Part shown: positions 1 to 8,831 of the stretch, in pieces
How positions within the stretch are numbered: position 1 is the stretch's first letter
Layout of the letters: each line of letters starts with the position of its first letter
DNA from: Levilactobacillus tangyuanensis
Lineage (GTDB): Bacteria; Bacillota; Bacilli; Lactobacillales; Lactobacillaceae
Reading direction: 5' to 3'
Assembly (NCBI RefSeq): GCF_003946545.1
Contig: NZ_RHOA01000007.1
Span: 38,784 to 102,783 of the forward strand
DNA length: 64,000 nt
Position numbers and translations under genes: made by a program
Notes under the pieces: model-generated
Told to the model about the DNA's origin: nothing
The model's input: the letters and a program-made list of their open reading frames with translations, nothing else
Database searches by the model: none

Positions 1-143
1 TGAGGGTCCTCCGAAGCGGCTAGGACACCGTTCTTAATGACCGCTCGACTAATCACATCGTGTGCCGGTTGATTTTGGAGGTCAGCGTGTAGGTCCGCCG
101 TCTCGATGGCGTCCAACACGTGCCCATTCTTAATGTCTGGCAT
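1..143 (-). CDS. pepC: Aminopeptidase C (C1 family), N-terminal fragment
   Basis: Only the first 47 codons are in the window; the gene continues off the left edge. The peptide begins MPDIKNGHVLDAIETADLHA and then reads NQPAHDVISRAVIKNGVLAAS. From memory this resembles the N-terminus of lactobacillar PepC, a cytoplasmic bleomycin-hydrolase-type cysteine aminopeptidase that trims peptides to free amino acids. The catalytic Cys region is outside the window. The ATG (complement of 141-143) follows a good GAGAGGAG ribosome-binding site. The family call rests on N-terminal similarity alone, so it is moderate. Confidence 0.6.
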   Translation of the reverse strand, partial: MPDIKNGHVLDAIETADLHADLQNQPAHDVISRAVIKNGVLAASEDP

Positions 144-261
144 AAGCTAACTCCTCTCGTTCTTGGATTTCTCATTAGAATCTCATAATAAGCATTGGCC
201 TAATTCTAGCGCTTCTCTCCGTGGAAGGCAATCTTCCCGGCGTTCATGGGACAGTGGCTAA

Positions 262-298
262 ACAAAAACGGTGGTGCCCATTGAAGGGTCACCACCGC
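262..298 (-). terminator. Intrinsic terminator of the secreted-protein gene
   Basis: On the minus strand a CGGTGGTGACCC / GGGCACCACCG stem (one bulge) is followed by TTTTTGTTT, just past the stop codon of the gene at 312-845. Confidence 0.8.
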
Positions 299-311
299 GA
301 TAACTTTCTAA

Positions 312-845
312 TTAGAATTTAGCCAGCCATTGATTCATGGTGTAGTAACTCCCAATATTCTTGAAGACCGACTTGTGATTGTAGACCTTCACGTAGAGGT
401 CCTTCTTGATCGGCTTCTTCGTGTAGATATGCGCATATTCAAATAAAATATGCATCAAAACGGTTTGCTTCTTACCATTGACTTTCCAATTCTTGACGAC
501 GATCCAATTGTCTGGGTAGGTTTGGTTATCCCAACCGTATTCTTGGGTCTTGTAAAAACCATAGCTGTTCTTACGAATCGACAATTTGGCCGTATATGAC
601 CCAACGTGACCATTGACCTTGGACCGTGAGGTGATGTGGTTCTTGGAAAATTTATCCCGACAAACATACTTGCTAGACTTGTCATAGTGATACCAATTCC
701 GCCGAAACGCCTTTGGCACACTACTGGTCTTATGATAGCTGACAGACTTAGCGGCTGCCGTTTGTGGGTTAGCTAGGCCGGCAAACAGTGCGACCATGAC
801 TAACAAGACCATCCCCAAAATCTTCTTAACCCGTTTTGAATTCAT
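312..845 (-). CDS. Small secreted basic protein of unknown function
   Basis: 177 residues. Residues 1-33 form a signal peptide: a basic start (MNSKRVKK), a hydrophobic core (ILGMVLLVMVALFAGLA) and a likely cleavage after TAAA. The mature part is rich in Lys, Tyr and Trp with no Cys and no domain I recognise. Lactobacilli encode many small Tyr/Lys-rich exported proteins of this sort. The start is the ATG at 845, eight bases from GGAGGAG; an in-frame ATG nine codons upstream has no comparable site. It is a single-gene unit with its own terminator. Confidence 0.75.
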   Translation of the reverse strand: MNSKRVKKILGMVLLVMVALFAGLANPQTAAAKSVSYHKTSSVPKAFRRNWYHYDKSSKYVCRDKFSKNHITSRSKVNGHVGSYTAKLSIRKNSYGFYKTQEYGWDNQTYPDNWIVVKNWKVNGKKQTVLMHILFEYAHIYTKKPIKKDLYVKVYNHKSVFKNIGSYYTMNQWLAKF

Positions 846-940
846 ATTTCCGTCTCCTCCAGAATTGTTCATCAGAATAATAAAACACCTTCAACACCGA
901 TAACACGATTATATAACTTCGTAACTAATAATCATAGAAC

Positions 941-966
941 AAAAAAGCCCAGCATTCGCTGGACTA
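941..966 (-). terminator. Intrinsic terminator of the marR gene
   Basis: Minus strand: CCAGC-GAAT-GCTGG stem followed by GC and a run of seven T. Confidence 0.75.
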
Positions 967-999
967 TCAGTCGTTTAGGCTTATTCATTGTGCTCGCCA

Positions 1000-1455
1000 C
1001 TACTCCGCTTCATCCGGCGTTTCATTGGCAACGGCCCGCAAGGCCAACTGACGAATCTGGCCCACCAACTCGTCGTGTTGCTCGGTGGGAATATCCGTGA
1101 GTAACTGGTCGGCTATGTGCTGCCTAATCGCCACGATATCAGGATAAATAGTCTCACCACGTTTCGTCAGGGATAACTCGTAGACTCGTTTGTCCGTCTT
1201 GGACTGGCGCTTACGCACATAACCCAGGTTAACCAATTGATTAACCGCTCGCGTCACGTTACTAGGATTCAGATAAGTCAAATTGATCAGCTTATCCTGC
1301 GTGAGTCGGGGCTGCTCGTGAATTCTGAGAATATAATAGTACATACTGGCATTCAGTCGATAAGGCTGGAGACGCCGATCGAGCGCAATCCGGGTATAAC
1401 GATTGGCAATGGATAACCATTTTAAGATGTCTGGATCGTTGCTACTATTGACCAT
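1000..1455 (-). CDS. MarR family transcriptional regulator
   Basis: 151 residues, the usual MarR size. A winged helix-turn-helix covers about residues 35-105 (PRLTQDKLINLTYLNPSNVT, then RAVNQLVNLGYVRKR and the wing KTDKRVYELSLTKRG), flanked by helices expected to form the dimer interface. These proteins bind DNA as dimers and lose affinity on binding small phenolic or drug-like ligands, often controlling adjacent exporters. The start is the ATG at 1455 behind GGAAGGAG; the 20 codons upstream of it have no such site. No target gene is obvious: neighbours are lepB and a secreted protein. The Bcr-type exporter 1.1 kb away is a possible target, by inference only. Confidence 0.85.
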   Translation of the reverse strand: MVNSSNDPDILKWLSIANRYTRIALDRRLQPYRLNASMYYYILRIHEQPRLTQDKLINLTYLNPSNVTRAVNQLVNLGYVRKRQSKTDKRVYELSLTKRGETIYPDIVAIRQHIADQLLTDIPTEQHDELVGQIRQLALRAVANETPDEAE

Positions 1456-1528
1456 AAGCGGTCTCCTTCCTAAATTTACGTGCGCAAGTATAAGCCACCT
1501 CATAGGAAATATCAAGGGCGCTTTGCCG

Positions 1529-1573
1529 AAAAAAACGTGATCCCAACGCCCATTGCGTCAACGACCACGTTTC
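1529..1573 (-). terminator. Intrinsic terminator of lepB
   Basis: Minus strand: AAACGTGGTC pairs with GATCACGTTT around a 20-base loop, followed by a T run. Confidence 0.7.
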
Positions 1574-1575
1574 AT

Positions 1576-2160
1576 TTAATAAGCTAGATTATTAACATTA
1601 GCGCGCTTGGTCTTGTTGGATGCCCAAACTGGCACCTTAACAACCCCGAGGACCTTGTCCTTATTGACGAAGCCCCAGTAGCGACTATCATTCGACACAC
1701 TCCGATGATCCCCGAGGACAAAGTACTTCCCCTTTGGAACCACCGTGGTGCCGTTACCCCAGCCGTTCGTCTTTTGCAGACTAGCGAGGGTCCAGTTCCC
1801 GGTTCCGGAAGTTTGTTCCGACTTGCTGATGAAGCCCTGATTGATCTTCTTCTTGTTGACATAGATGTAACCATTCTTACTGGTTACGGTGTCACCAGGC
1901 AGGCCAATCACCCGCTTCACGTAGTTCGTGTTGGCCTTGGCCGCAGGATCTTCCCCGTGAGCATCGAAAACAATGACACTTAGGTGTTTAATCTTAGATT
2001 GCTTGAAGGCGAAAACCTTCTCGTTGTTATCCAGGTTAGGCTCCATCGATGGACCGTCGACCCGAACCCGGGTGAAGACAAACTGCTTAATGGCAAGGGC
2101 AATCGCTAACCCAATGACCACCGGAATAATCCAACTCATGACTTCTTTTAGTGCTTTCAT
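1576..2160 (-). CDS. lepB: Signal peptidase I
   Basis: 194 residues, typical for Gram-positive type I signal peptidases. It is membrane-anchored by one N-terminal helix (about 9-30) with the catalytic domain outside, and cleaves Sec signal peptides after the A-x-A site. The nucleophile is Ser38 in GPSMEPN (box B), the general base Lys82 in NYVKRVIGLPGD (box D), and box E is GDHRSVSNDSR near residue 150. All key residues are present. It is a monocistron with its own terminator. The start ATG at 2160 follows GAGGAG. Window substrates would include the exported proteins at 312-845 and 49177-50178. Confidence 0.95.
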   Translation of the reverse strand: MKALKEVMSWIIPVVIGLAIALAIKQFVFTRVRVDGPSMEPNLDNNEKVFAFKQSKIKHLSVIVFDAHGEDPAAKANTNYVKRVIGLPGDTVTSKNGYIYVNKKKINQGFISKSEQTSGTGNWTLASLQKTNGWGNGTTVVPKGKYFVLGDHRSVSNDSRYWGFVNKDKVLGVVKVPVWASNKTKRANVNNLAY

Positions 2161-2408
2161 GGCGTGTGACTCCTCATTCTTAAATTAGATTAATTAGGTA
2201 CTGTTATCATACACCCCGACGCCTGGCCGTAAAACAAGTCGTTGATAGGGTCACCTGTAATTTTACCATTTAACCTTGCAAAACCCTACGCTTTCCCCGA
2301 ATTTAATGAAGTCGTCATAAATTTGCTAACTCAACGTTAAAACGGCGCTTGCAAATTCCGCTTTTTCCGGCAATAATAGAGGAATACTTAAATTATCTAG
2401 ACCATTCC

Positions 2409-2444
2409 CTGGGCCGCACTCTGCTAAGCAGATTAGCGGTCCAG
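2409..2444 (+). promoter_or_regulatory. Long hairpin in the leader of the Bcr-type exporter
   Basis: CTGGGCCGC (2409-2417) pairs with GCGGTCCAG (2436-2444) with one G-U pair. Inside it, TCTGC and GCAGA are a second short dyad. No clear T run follows, so this is not an ordinary terminator; it could be an operator dyad or a leader RNA structure. In the rest of the 366-base gap 2161-2526 I see only AT-rich promoter-like sequence and no gene. Confidence 0.4.
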
Positions 2445-2526
2445 TACTGTTTCTAGCAAATATAAATTATGTAATAACCCCCGCCATCATCACCTTCGAT
2501 GGCTAAAAAACGGAAAGGACTGACTG

Positions 2527-3726
2527 TTGTTGAATACTGCCATTTCACGGCGTAAACTCATCTGGCTCACACTGTTACTAGGAACGGTCAGTGCAACTGG
2601 CCCCTTGGCCATTGACCTTTACTTACCGGCCTTGCCGGAAATGAAAACCCAATTTGCCACCAGCGCCTCACTGATGCAGCTCAGTATCACGAGTTGTCTC
2701 ATCGGCCTCGCCTTGGGCCAATTGATTGCTGGCCCCTTATCCGACCAATATGGCCGGCGAAAGCCCTTGATTGCGGGCTTCATCCTATTTGGACTCGCTT
2801 CATTAGCCATGGCCTTCATTCATTCGATTACCTTACTAATCATTCTCCGCTTCGTGCAGGGGCTGGCCGGCGCCACCGGCCAGGTCATGGCTCGGGCGGT
2901 GGCCCGCGACCTCTTCTCCGGTCAACGACTCACCCACTTCTATGCCCTCCTCAACACCGTCAACGGGGTCTTCCCCATCATTGCCCCGATCATTGGGGGC
3001 TTCATGATTCACTACGTCGACTGGCAGGCCATCTTCGTGCTGTTGGCCGTCATTGGGGTCCTGATTGCGCTAGCCGTGGCCTTCGGCCTACCGGAATCCC
3101 TTCCGGTCGATCGACGCCAAACGGGGGGCTTCAGCGCCTCGTTGCTCGCCATGGGCAAGCTGACCGTTCAGCCCAGCTTCTGGCCATTAATTCTCGCCAC
3201 TGGACTGGTTTACGGTGCGCTGTTTGCCTACATTTCGGCCTCAACCTTCGTCTTTCAGACGGGGTTTGGGATGGCGCCGCAGACGTTTAGCCTGCTATAC
3301 GCCTTCAACGGTTTGGGCATCGTGGTCGGGAGTAACTTACCCGGCTGGCTGATCAAGTACTTCACCAACCGCCAACAGGTTACCGGCCTACTGACCCTGG
3401 CCGCCATCGTCAGTGCCATTATGATTGCCTCCTTACTCTTCCCGGCCAGCGTTTGGCTAGTTAGTGGTCTGATCCTGATCCTGGTCGTCCTGATTGGGGC
3501 GCTACTAACCCTCACGGTTACCATCATCATGGACCAAGCCACCCACAACGCCGGGAGTGCTTCCGCCGTCATCGGCCTCTCACAGGATGCCTGCGGTGGA
3601 CTGGTATCGCCCTTGGTTGGCCTGTCCGGAAAGTCTTACGCCGCCATGGGCGTCATGCTCTTCCTGTGTAGTGCTGGGGCCCTGGGCCTCGTTAAATATC
3701 AACAACGACTCACCCCTGAATCTTAA
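2527..3726 (+). CDS. Bcr/CflA-type MFS multidrug exporter
   Basis: 399 residues, 12 predicted membrane helices. The start of TM1 (SATGPLAIDLYLPALPEM) and the loop 2-3 motif GPLSDQYGRRKP are characteristic of the drug:H+ antiporter DHA1 Bcr/CflA group, which exports drugs such as bicyclomycin, sulfonamides or chloramphenicol. Motif C-like glycines occur in TM5. The start is TTG at 2527 behind GGAAAGGA; no ATG is well placed. The upstream region has a large hairpin (2409-2444). Its substrate cannot be told from sequence. Confidence 0.85.
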   Translation: MLNTAISRRKLIWLTLLLGTVSATGPLAIDLYLPALPEMKTQFATSASLMQLSITSCLIGLALGQLIAGPLSDQYGRRKPLIAGFILFGLASLAMAFIHSITLLIILRFVQGLAGATGQVMARAVARDLFSGQRLTHFYALLNTVNGVFPIIAPIIGGFMIHYVDWQAIFVLLAVIGVLIALAVAFGLPESLPVDRRQTGGFSASLLAMGKLTVQPSFWPLILATGLVYGALFAYISASTFVFQTGFGMAPQTFSLLYAFNGLGIVVGSNLPGWLIKYFTNRQQVTGLLTLAAIVSAIMIASLLFPASVWLVSGLILILVVLIGALLTLTVTIIMDQATHNAGSASAVIGLSQDACGGLVSPLVGLSGKSYAAMGVMLFLCSAGALGLVKYQQRLTPES

Positions 3727-3728
3727 CG

Positions 3729-3768
3729 AAAAGCCACCCGAGATTAATTTCTCAGGTGGCTCTTTTTA
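3729..3768. terminator. Bidirectional intrinsic terminator
   Basis: AGCCACCCGAGA pairs imperfectly with TCTCAGGTGGCT; T-rich tracts follow on both strands. It separates the convergent exporter and condensation-like genes. Confidence 0.85.
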
Positions 3769-4977
3769 TTAGTCGTGTTGGCTCCATTGCGTGAGCTGGG
3801 CGACGACATTTTTCAAAATTTTAATGCCCAATTGGTAATCGGGTTCTGAGCCCATCATCCGAAAGGCTAACGTCCACGTGTCATGATAGATGCTGACGGT
3901 GAGTTGAAAATGCGGCATGGTTCGGTAAGCACCCGCAAAATAGATTTGTGTGACCGCAATGCCGGCAAAGTCCAACCGCGTGTGGTCGATGTGCCCGAAG
4001 TTAGCAAAGGAGATCGGGGCCTGCGGCTTAAATTTTCCGGCTAGCCGGCGCACGATCACGGGTGGTAAGGCCCGACTCATGCGATTCACCTCAACCAGCG
4101 GCGGTAAGTACGCCAATCGGTCCCGCAATTCGCTAATGGTGGCCTGCGTGCGTGGCACCACGTTCTGCAGTGTGTCGCCATCGCCGATTTCAATTTTCAA
4201 CGGCATTTCACTCGTCATGTTAGCCACCTGAACCACGTTGGTGGCGCTCACGGGGCCGTGTAACCGCAGATCGACCTGAACAGGAATCACCAACTGGCGT
4301 TCACCCGTCACTGCCGACAACGACAGGGCATAGGCCGACAGGAGCACCGCATTCATGGTAACCCCCTGAAGGTGCGCCTTTTGCCGCATCCGTCGACTTA
4401 TAACCTGGGAAATAATGGCTTCCCCGCGGTGATGGTGAATATCCCCCCGTTGCGCGGGCACCTTCTCAGCCGTGCGTTCATCCGTTGCCGGCAGTGGTCG
4501 GTGAGGATGCCGCAGATGTTGTAAAATCTTCCGCACGCCTCGTTCATTGGTAAAGTTGGTCAGATCCTCGCCGGAGTACGCTGCCGCCAGTAGATAAAGG
4601 TAGTGCTTAAACCCCTCACCATCGGTTAATAGACTGCTCATCACCAATCGAATCTGGTCATACGTTTCATAGTGAATCACTTGAATTTTTAGTTGCGGAC
4701 CCGCTTCAACATCGAATTGGGCGCGGCCGGGGTCGTGACTTTCCGTGTACTCACTGATCACGGCGTCTAGGGTTTCATGATCCACCTCAAACCGATTCCA
4801 TTTAAGGTTATACCGTCCCAACACTTGGGGAACGACCGTCTGCGTGGTTGCTACCGCATCCTTAAGTCGGGCCACATCAATCGGTTGGGTTAAGCTCAAC
4901 GTACATTCCAATAATGGATACGTCTGAATTGGATCTAAAGTCGCTAGTAAATCCAACGGCTCGCCATGGTAAATCAT
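3769..4977 (-). CDS. Condensation/acyltransferase-fold protein lacking the HHxxxDG histidines
   Basis: 402 residues, resembling the chloramphenicol-acetyltransferase/condensation fold: an N-terminal half with PQVLGRYNLKW and a region about residues 111-123 reading LVMSSLLTDGEGF, where active members have HHxxxDG. Here both histidines are serines (114-115) while Asp119-Gly120 are kept. A possible counterpart of the second-half bridge motif is ISFANFGHID near residue 320. In active enzymes the second His is the general base for acyl transfer to an alcohol or amine. This protein may therefore be catalytically dead or use another mechanism. The ATG at 4977 follows AAGGAGGGG. It stands alone, far from any NRPS or PKS gene. 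Fold assignment is moderate; function unknown. Confidence 0.55.
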   Translation of the reverse strand: MIYHGEPLDLLATLDPIQTYPLLECTLSLTQPIDVARLKDAVATTQTVVPQVLGRYNLKWNRFEVDHETLDAVISEYTESHDPGRAQFDVEAGPQLKIQVIHYETYDQIRLVMSSLLTDGEGFKHYLYLLAAAYSGEDLTNFTNERGVRKILQHLRHPHRPLPATDERTAEKVPAQRGDIHHHRGEAIISQVISRRMRQKAHLQGVTMNAVLLSAYALSLSAVTGERQLVIPVQVDLRLHGPVSATNVVQVANMTSEMPLKIEIGDGDTLQNVVPRTQATISELRDRLAYLPPLVEVNRMSRALPPVIVRRLAGKFKPQAPISFANFGHIDHTRLDFAGIAVTQIYFAGAYRTMPHFQLTVSIYHDTWTLAFRMMGSEPDYQLGIKILKNVVAQLTQWSQHD

Positions 4978-5151
4978 GCGAACACCCCTCCTTGCCTTAA
5001 TTAGTCTCAGTATAGCAAAGGCGTTACGTTAACCACCAAGATTCAATCTAACTATTGGCAAAAATTAATAAAGCTGTAATCTATGGCTTAGTCGTCACCC
5101 CTGATGGACTCTGTTAGAATGAAGTTATTACTAAATCCATGAGGTGATGTT

Positions 5152-5676
5152 ATGACTCAAGCTTCCGAACCCGTATCTTGTAATGCGACGCTGATCGTTA
5201 CCAGTCATCGCGTTTTTCAGGCCGACTTGAATGAACACGCGACCGTGTTTGGCGGAAAAATTCTTTCTCTGGTAGATGACAGTGCTTCAGTTGCCGCCGT
5301 CCGGCTAACTCATAAGACGGTGGTGACCGCCTCGTTTGACCACGTCAGCTTCTTGGCTCCCTTCCGTCTCGATGACTCGATGGACCTAGAAGCCTACGTC
5401 TGCGGCACTGGAACGCGATCTCTCGAGGTCTTCGTGAAAATCATCGGCGAAAACCTGACCACGGGTGACCGTTTCGTTGGGTTCACTTGCTTCATTACCT
5501 ACGTCATCGAGGATCAAACGATTAGCGAGCCGCTTCCCGCCATGAAACCGGTGACCGAGGAACAACGTTATCTCTGTGCCGGTTACGCCGCTCGAGCTGC
5601 GCAACGACGGGAACGCCGACAGGAACAGGTCGACCTAAATGCCCACGTGACAACGACCGCTCCCTGGCCAATCTAG
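5152..5676 (+). CDS. Acyl-CoA thioesterase, hotdog fold
   Basis: 174 residues. The N-terminal 130 match the YciA/BACH-type hotdog family: HRVFQADLNEHATVFGGKIL carries the Asn/Gly-rich active-site start, followed by DDSASVAAVRL and FDHVSFLAPFRLDDSM. Members hydrolyse short to long acyl-CoAs in the cytoplasm. The C-terminal 40 residues are Arg/Glu-rich and probably helical. RBS GAGGTGAT sits eight bases before the ATG. Its last four bases overlap the 3' end of the convergent GNAT gene. Confidence 0.85.
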   Translation: MTQASEPVSCNATLIVTSHRVFQADLNEHATVFGGKILSLVDDSASVAAVRLTHKTVVTASFDHVSFLAPFRLDDSMDLEAYVCGTGTRSLEVFVKIIGENLTTGDRFVGFTCFITYVIEDQTISEPLPAMKPVTEEQRYLCAGYAARAAQRRERRQEQVDLNAHVTTTAPWPI

Positions 5677-6242
5677 TCGATACCGTCGGCTGATGTTTCA
5701 CGTGAAACATCCGTCCAGTCACTCGCCAGAATCCCGTATTGATAAAGATCGAGCCAGCGGCCGTCCTGAAAGACCGCCTCGCGGTTGACCCCTTCACGAA
5801 TAAAACCCACGGCCTCATAGGCGTGAATGGCCGGCAAATTATTGGCATTGACCTCCAGGTTAACCTTATGTAGGCCGAGTTCATTGAAGGCAAAGGACAA
5901 AATGGTATTCAGGGTATCGACACCATATCCCTGTCCCCGATCACTAACGACCGGCAGGGCAATCCCCAGGGTTGCTCGGCGATTCTTGAACAACACATTA
6001 TTTAAGATTACCGATCCCAATAAGCCATCATCGGCATTGGCCCGGACCATGAAGAAAAACTGATCGTTATTTTCGGGATACTCGGCCAACTCACTATATT
6101 GAGCCGCCGTCACCGGATGCAAGGCATCCGCCGATAAATTACGCAGTAAACCCGGCTCCCATTGGGTATCTTGCAACCATTCCGCATCCCCATCGCGCAT
6201 TTCCGTCAAATGGACCAACTGTCCCTGAACCACATCTTTCAT
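5673..6242 (-). CDS. GNAT family N-acetyltransferase
   Basis: 189 residues, RimJ/RimL-like. The acetyl-CoA-binding motif A is RGQGYGVDTLNTILSFAF (about residues 103-120), followed by LHKVNLEVNANNLPAIHAYEAVGF. Such enzymes acetylate protein N-termini, polyamines or antibiotics; the substrate here is unknown. The C-terminal codons (DVSRETSADG) are dictated by a perfect parS site embedded in the reading frame. The stop overlaps the convergent thioesterase by four bases. ATG at 6242 is preceded by AAGGAGGG. Confidence 0.88.
   Translation of the reverse strand: MKDVVQGQLVHLTEMRDGDAEWLQDTQWEPGLLRNLSADALHPVTAAQYSELAEYPENNDQFFFMVRANADDGLLGSVILNNVLFKNRRATLGIALPVVSDRGQGYGVDTLNTILSFAFNELGLHKVNLEVNANNLPAIHAYEAVGFIREGVNREAVFQDGRWLDLYQYGILASDWTDVSRETSADGID
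5694..5709. other. parS centromere site, perfect consensus
   Basis: TGTTTCACGTGAAACA is a perfect 16-base palindrome identical to the conserved ParB/Spo0J binding site. It lies inside the 3' end of the GNAT gene, about 11 kb left of dnaA. Confidence 0.93.
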
Positions 6243-6363
6243 CTTGACCCCTCCTTGCTAGTTGTTCCTACTCTAGCACAGCCCGGCGGTGCGAACCAAA
6301 ATAATTGGGTTCACCTATGAAAACGGCTATACTAATCGAAACAATGAAGGAGGACATTTATTC

Positions 6364-7011
6364 ATGAAGATTATGATTATTGGGGCCACTGGTATGGCCG
6401 GTTCAGAAATCGTTACCGAAGCCTTAAAGCGGGGCCACGAGGTGACTGCCCTCGCGCGGTCAGAGGAAAAATTAGCGAAGCTGTCTTCCAGCCCAGCATT
6501 GACGACCTCGGTCAAGGACGCCTTCGACCTAACGGCAGCGGATCTTCAAGCCGTGGACGTCGTGGTTGATGCCTTTGCCACCGCACCAGACCTGGCCTAC
6601 CTTCACGTCGACCTGGCCGCTCACCTGGTCCACCTCCTACGGGGCACGTCAGCACCGCGCCTCGTCTTCATCTTAGGCGCCGGCAGCCTGCACACCGGGG
6701 ATGATAACCATCTATTTGTTAACGATATCGCAAAAGATCCCAATGCGGCCGGCTTCATCGCCATTCCACAAAATCAATTGAAGGAATTAAACTTCTTGAA
6801 TGACGTCGATAACGTCAACTGGGTTGGCGTTTCCCCAGCCGCAAACTTCCATCCAGGCGCCGCCGTTCCCGCCATCTTGGGCAACGACAACTTGCTGTTT
6901 AACGATCAGCAAGCCAGCGGCACCTCTGCTGGAACCATGGCCGTCACCATCCTTGATGAGCTGGAAACGCCTAAGCATCATCAGGCACGCTTCACCGTTG
7001 CCGATCGCTAA
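6364..7011 (+). CDS. NAD(P)-binding Rossmann oxidoreductase (atypical SDR)
   Basis: 215 residues starting MKIMIIGATGMAGSEIVTEA, with a GxxGxxG dinucleotide loop (GATGMAG, residues 7-13), the pattern of atypical SDRs such as YwnB or NmrA-like reductases. There is no Tyr-x-x-x-Lys pair in the usual place, so it may be a redox sensor or a low-specificity reductase. The start is the ATG at 6364, after GAAGGAGGA; an upstream in-frame ATG at 6289 has no RBS. Monocistronic, with its own terminator. Confidence 0.8.
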   Translation: MKIMIIGATGMAGSEIVTEALKRGHEVTALARSEEKLAKLSSSPALTTSVKDAFDLTAADLQAVDVVVDAFATAPDLAYLHVDLAAHLVHLLRGTSAPRLVFILGAGSLHTGDDNHLFVNDIAKDPNAAGFIAIPQNQLKELNFLNDVDNVNWVGVSPAANFHPGAAVPAILGNDNLLFNDQQASGTSAGTMAVTILDELETPKHHQARFTVADR

Positions 7012-7019
7012 ACCTTCTC

Positions 7020-7053
7020 AACGACACTAACCCCAGGGTAAGTGTCGTTTTTT
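7020..7053 (+). terminator. Intrinsic terminator of the Rossmann oxidoreductase
   Basis: AACGACACT and AGTGTCGTT form a perfect 9-bp stem followed by T5. Confidence 0.88.
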
Positions 7054-7110
7054 ATTGCCTAATCCCGTATAATGGCTCTAACTAATCCTGCATAGAAAGT
7101 TGCGATCACT

Positions 7111-8451
7111 TTGAAAAAGCAATTAACCTGGCGTGAAACCCTCTTCATTGGCATGATGCTTTTTGGCCTCTTCTTCGGCGCTGGGAACTTGATCTTCCCG
7201 GTCTATCTCGGCCAACAAGCTGGCCATCACGTGGGGGCGGCGATCATTGGCCTCCTCATCACCGGGATCGGCCTCCCACTACTCGGCGTCATGGGCATCG
7301 GCCTATCGCGTAGCCAGGGCGTCTTTGACCTCAGCAGTCGCGTCAGTCGCCCCTTTGCCTACAGTTTTACCATTCTCCTGTATCTGACCTTGGGGCCCTT
7401 ATTCGTGCTCCCACGGCTGGCCACGACCTCATTTCAGATTGGCCTGGCACCATTCACGCCAACCGCCCGACAGCCACTGGTCTTGGCCGTCTTCTCCGTG
7501 GGTTTCTTTGGCCTCGCCTGGTGGCTGGCGCGTAATCCCGGCAAGCTCATGACCTACATCGGTAAATGGTTGACCCCACTATTCCTGATTCTCTTAGGCC
7601 TATTGATGCTGACCGCGATTGTCCGTCCCTTGGGTGGGCTAACCGCGACGCCCCAAGGGCACTACGTCACCGCCCCACTCCTCCAGGGATTCACCGAGGG
7701 CTACAACACCATGGACGCCTTGGCCTCACTGGCCTTTGGCATTGTCGTTATCGATAATATTCGCGCATTGGGCGTCAGCGACCCCGGTCAAATTGCCAAG
7801 GATACCGTCAAGGCCGGTACCATCAGTGTGATCATGATGGGCCTGATCTACTCCCTCTTGGCCCTCATGGGAACTATGAGCCTCGGTCACTTTGGCCGGG
7901 CCGCCAACGGTGGCATCACCCTGGCGCAGATTGCCCACTATTACTTCGGCACCTTCGGTAATATTCTATTGGCCCTGATTGTCATCGTCGCCTGTCTCAA
8001 GACAGCCATCGGTCTCATCTCTGCCTTTGGTGACACCCTCCACGAGATGTTTCCCCGGCTATCCTATGCCGGCCTAATCATCTTCGCTAGCCTGCTCCCA
8101 TGCCTATTTGCTAACGTGGGCCTGACTAAATTAATTACGTATTCGACGCCCATCCTCATGTTGCTTTATCCATTAGCCATCGTCCTCATTGCCCTGGCCG
8201 TTATGCCTTGGCTCGGCCATTCCCGTTGGCTCTATAACACCAGCATCTGCCTAACCATGATCCCTGCCCTGTTCTCCGGAATCATCGCTCTACCAACAAC
8301 TGTCCACCACCAGGCCTGGTATCGGCTCGTATGGTCATGGAATCAACGGCTCCCCTTCGCTGCGTTAGGGTTTGGCTGGGTGGTTCCGGCTGTCATCGGG
8401 ATCATCGCCGGTTGGACTATAAGTCAGTTGGCCTCGCGAAGTAACGGTTAG
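7111..8451 (+). CDS. brnQ: Branched-chain amino acid:cation symporter
   Basis: 446 residues with about 12 hydrophobic segments. The N-terminus LFIGMMLFGLFFGAGNLIFP and FTEGYNTMDALASLAFGIVV are signature stretches of the LIVCS (BrnQ) family, which imports Leu, Ile and Val with Na+ or H+. The start is TTG at 7111; the ribosome-binding site is weak (AGAAAG), so expression may be modest. No leader riboswitch is visible, in contrast to the T-box-controlled peptide-binding proteins elsewhere in this window. Confidence 0.93.
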   Translation: MKKQLTWRETLFIGMMLFGLFFGAGNLIFPVYLGQQAGHHVGAAIIGLLITGIGLPLLGVMGIGLSRSQGVFDLSSRVSRPFAYSFTILLYLTLGPLFVLPRLATTSFQIGLAPFTPTARQPLVLAVFSVGFFGLAWWLARNPGKLMTYIGKWLTPLFLILLGLLMLTAIVRPLGGLTATPQGHYVTAPLLQGFTEGYNTMDALASLAFGIVVIDNIRALGVSDPGQIAKDTVKAGTISVIMMGLIYSLLALMGTMSLGHFGRAANGGITLAQIAHYYFGTFGNILLALIVIVACLKTAIGLISAFGDTLHEMFPRLSYAGLIIFASLLPCLFANVGLTKLITYSTPILMLLYPLAIVLIALAVMPWLGHSRWLYNTSICLTMIPALFSGIIALPTTVHHQAWYRLVWSWNQRLPFAALGFGWVVPAVIGIIAGWTISQLASRSNG

Positions 8452-8552
8452 CTTACTTACCGATAGCTACCGACTGCCATTTTCCGCTCCCCTCAGGTAA
8501 ACTCACTGTGAAGCCAATTGTTCACGATGACTAATCAAATGAGGTGAGTCGA

Positions 8553-8822
8553 ATGACTAAAATTCATTACCCAACAACGCATCTTAAGATCCTGGTTGAC
8601 GTGATGACTTGGGTCTTGTTAATCGCCATTTTTGTGATCAAAGATCCGATCACCGTCGCCTTCCTGGCCTTCAGTTCACTCATTACTATCATGCTACACT
8701 TCAATATTTTTGAAGACACTCGGGATACTAATCCCCTTGCCAAGATTGATCTGGGCGTTCAAGTGGCCTTCATCGTCGTTGGGGTGATCAAAGCCTTCAT
8801 GTACGGCGGTGGTCGTTATTAA
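8553..8822 (+). CDS. Small membrane protein, function unknown
   Basis: 89 residues with three hydrophobic segments (about 12-28, 31-50 and 66-84). I do not recognise the family. The start is ATG 8553 with GAGGTGA six bases upstream; an upstream GTG lies within that ribosome-binding site. It is followed by a very strong terminator. Confidence 0.65.
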   Translation: MTKIHYPTTHLKILVDVMTWVLLIAIFVIKDPITVAFLAFSSLITIMLHFNIFEDTRDTNPLAKIDLGVQVAFIVVGVIKAFMYGGGRY

Positions 8823-8831
8823 CGACAAATA

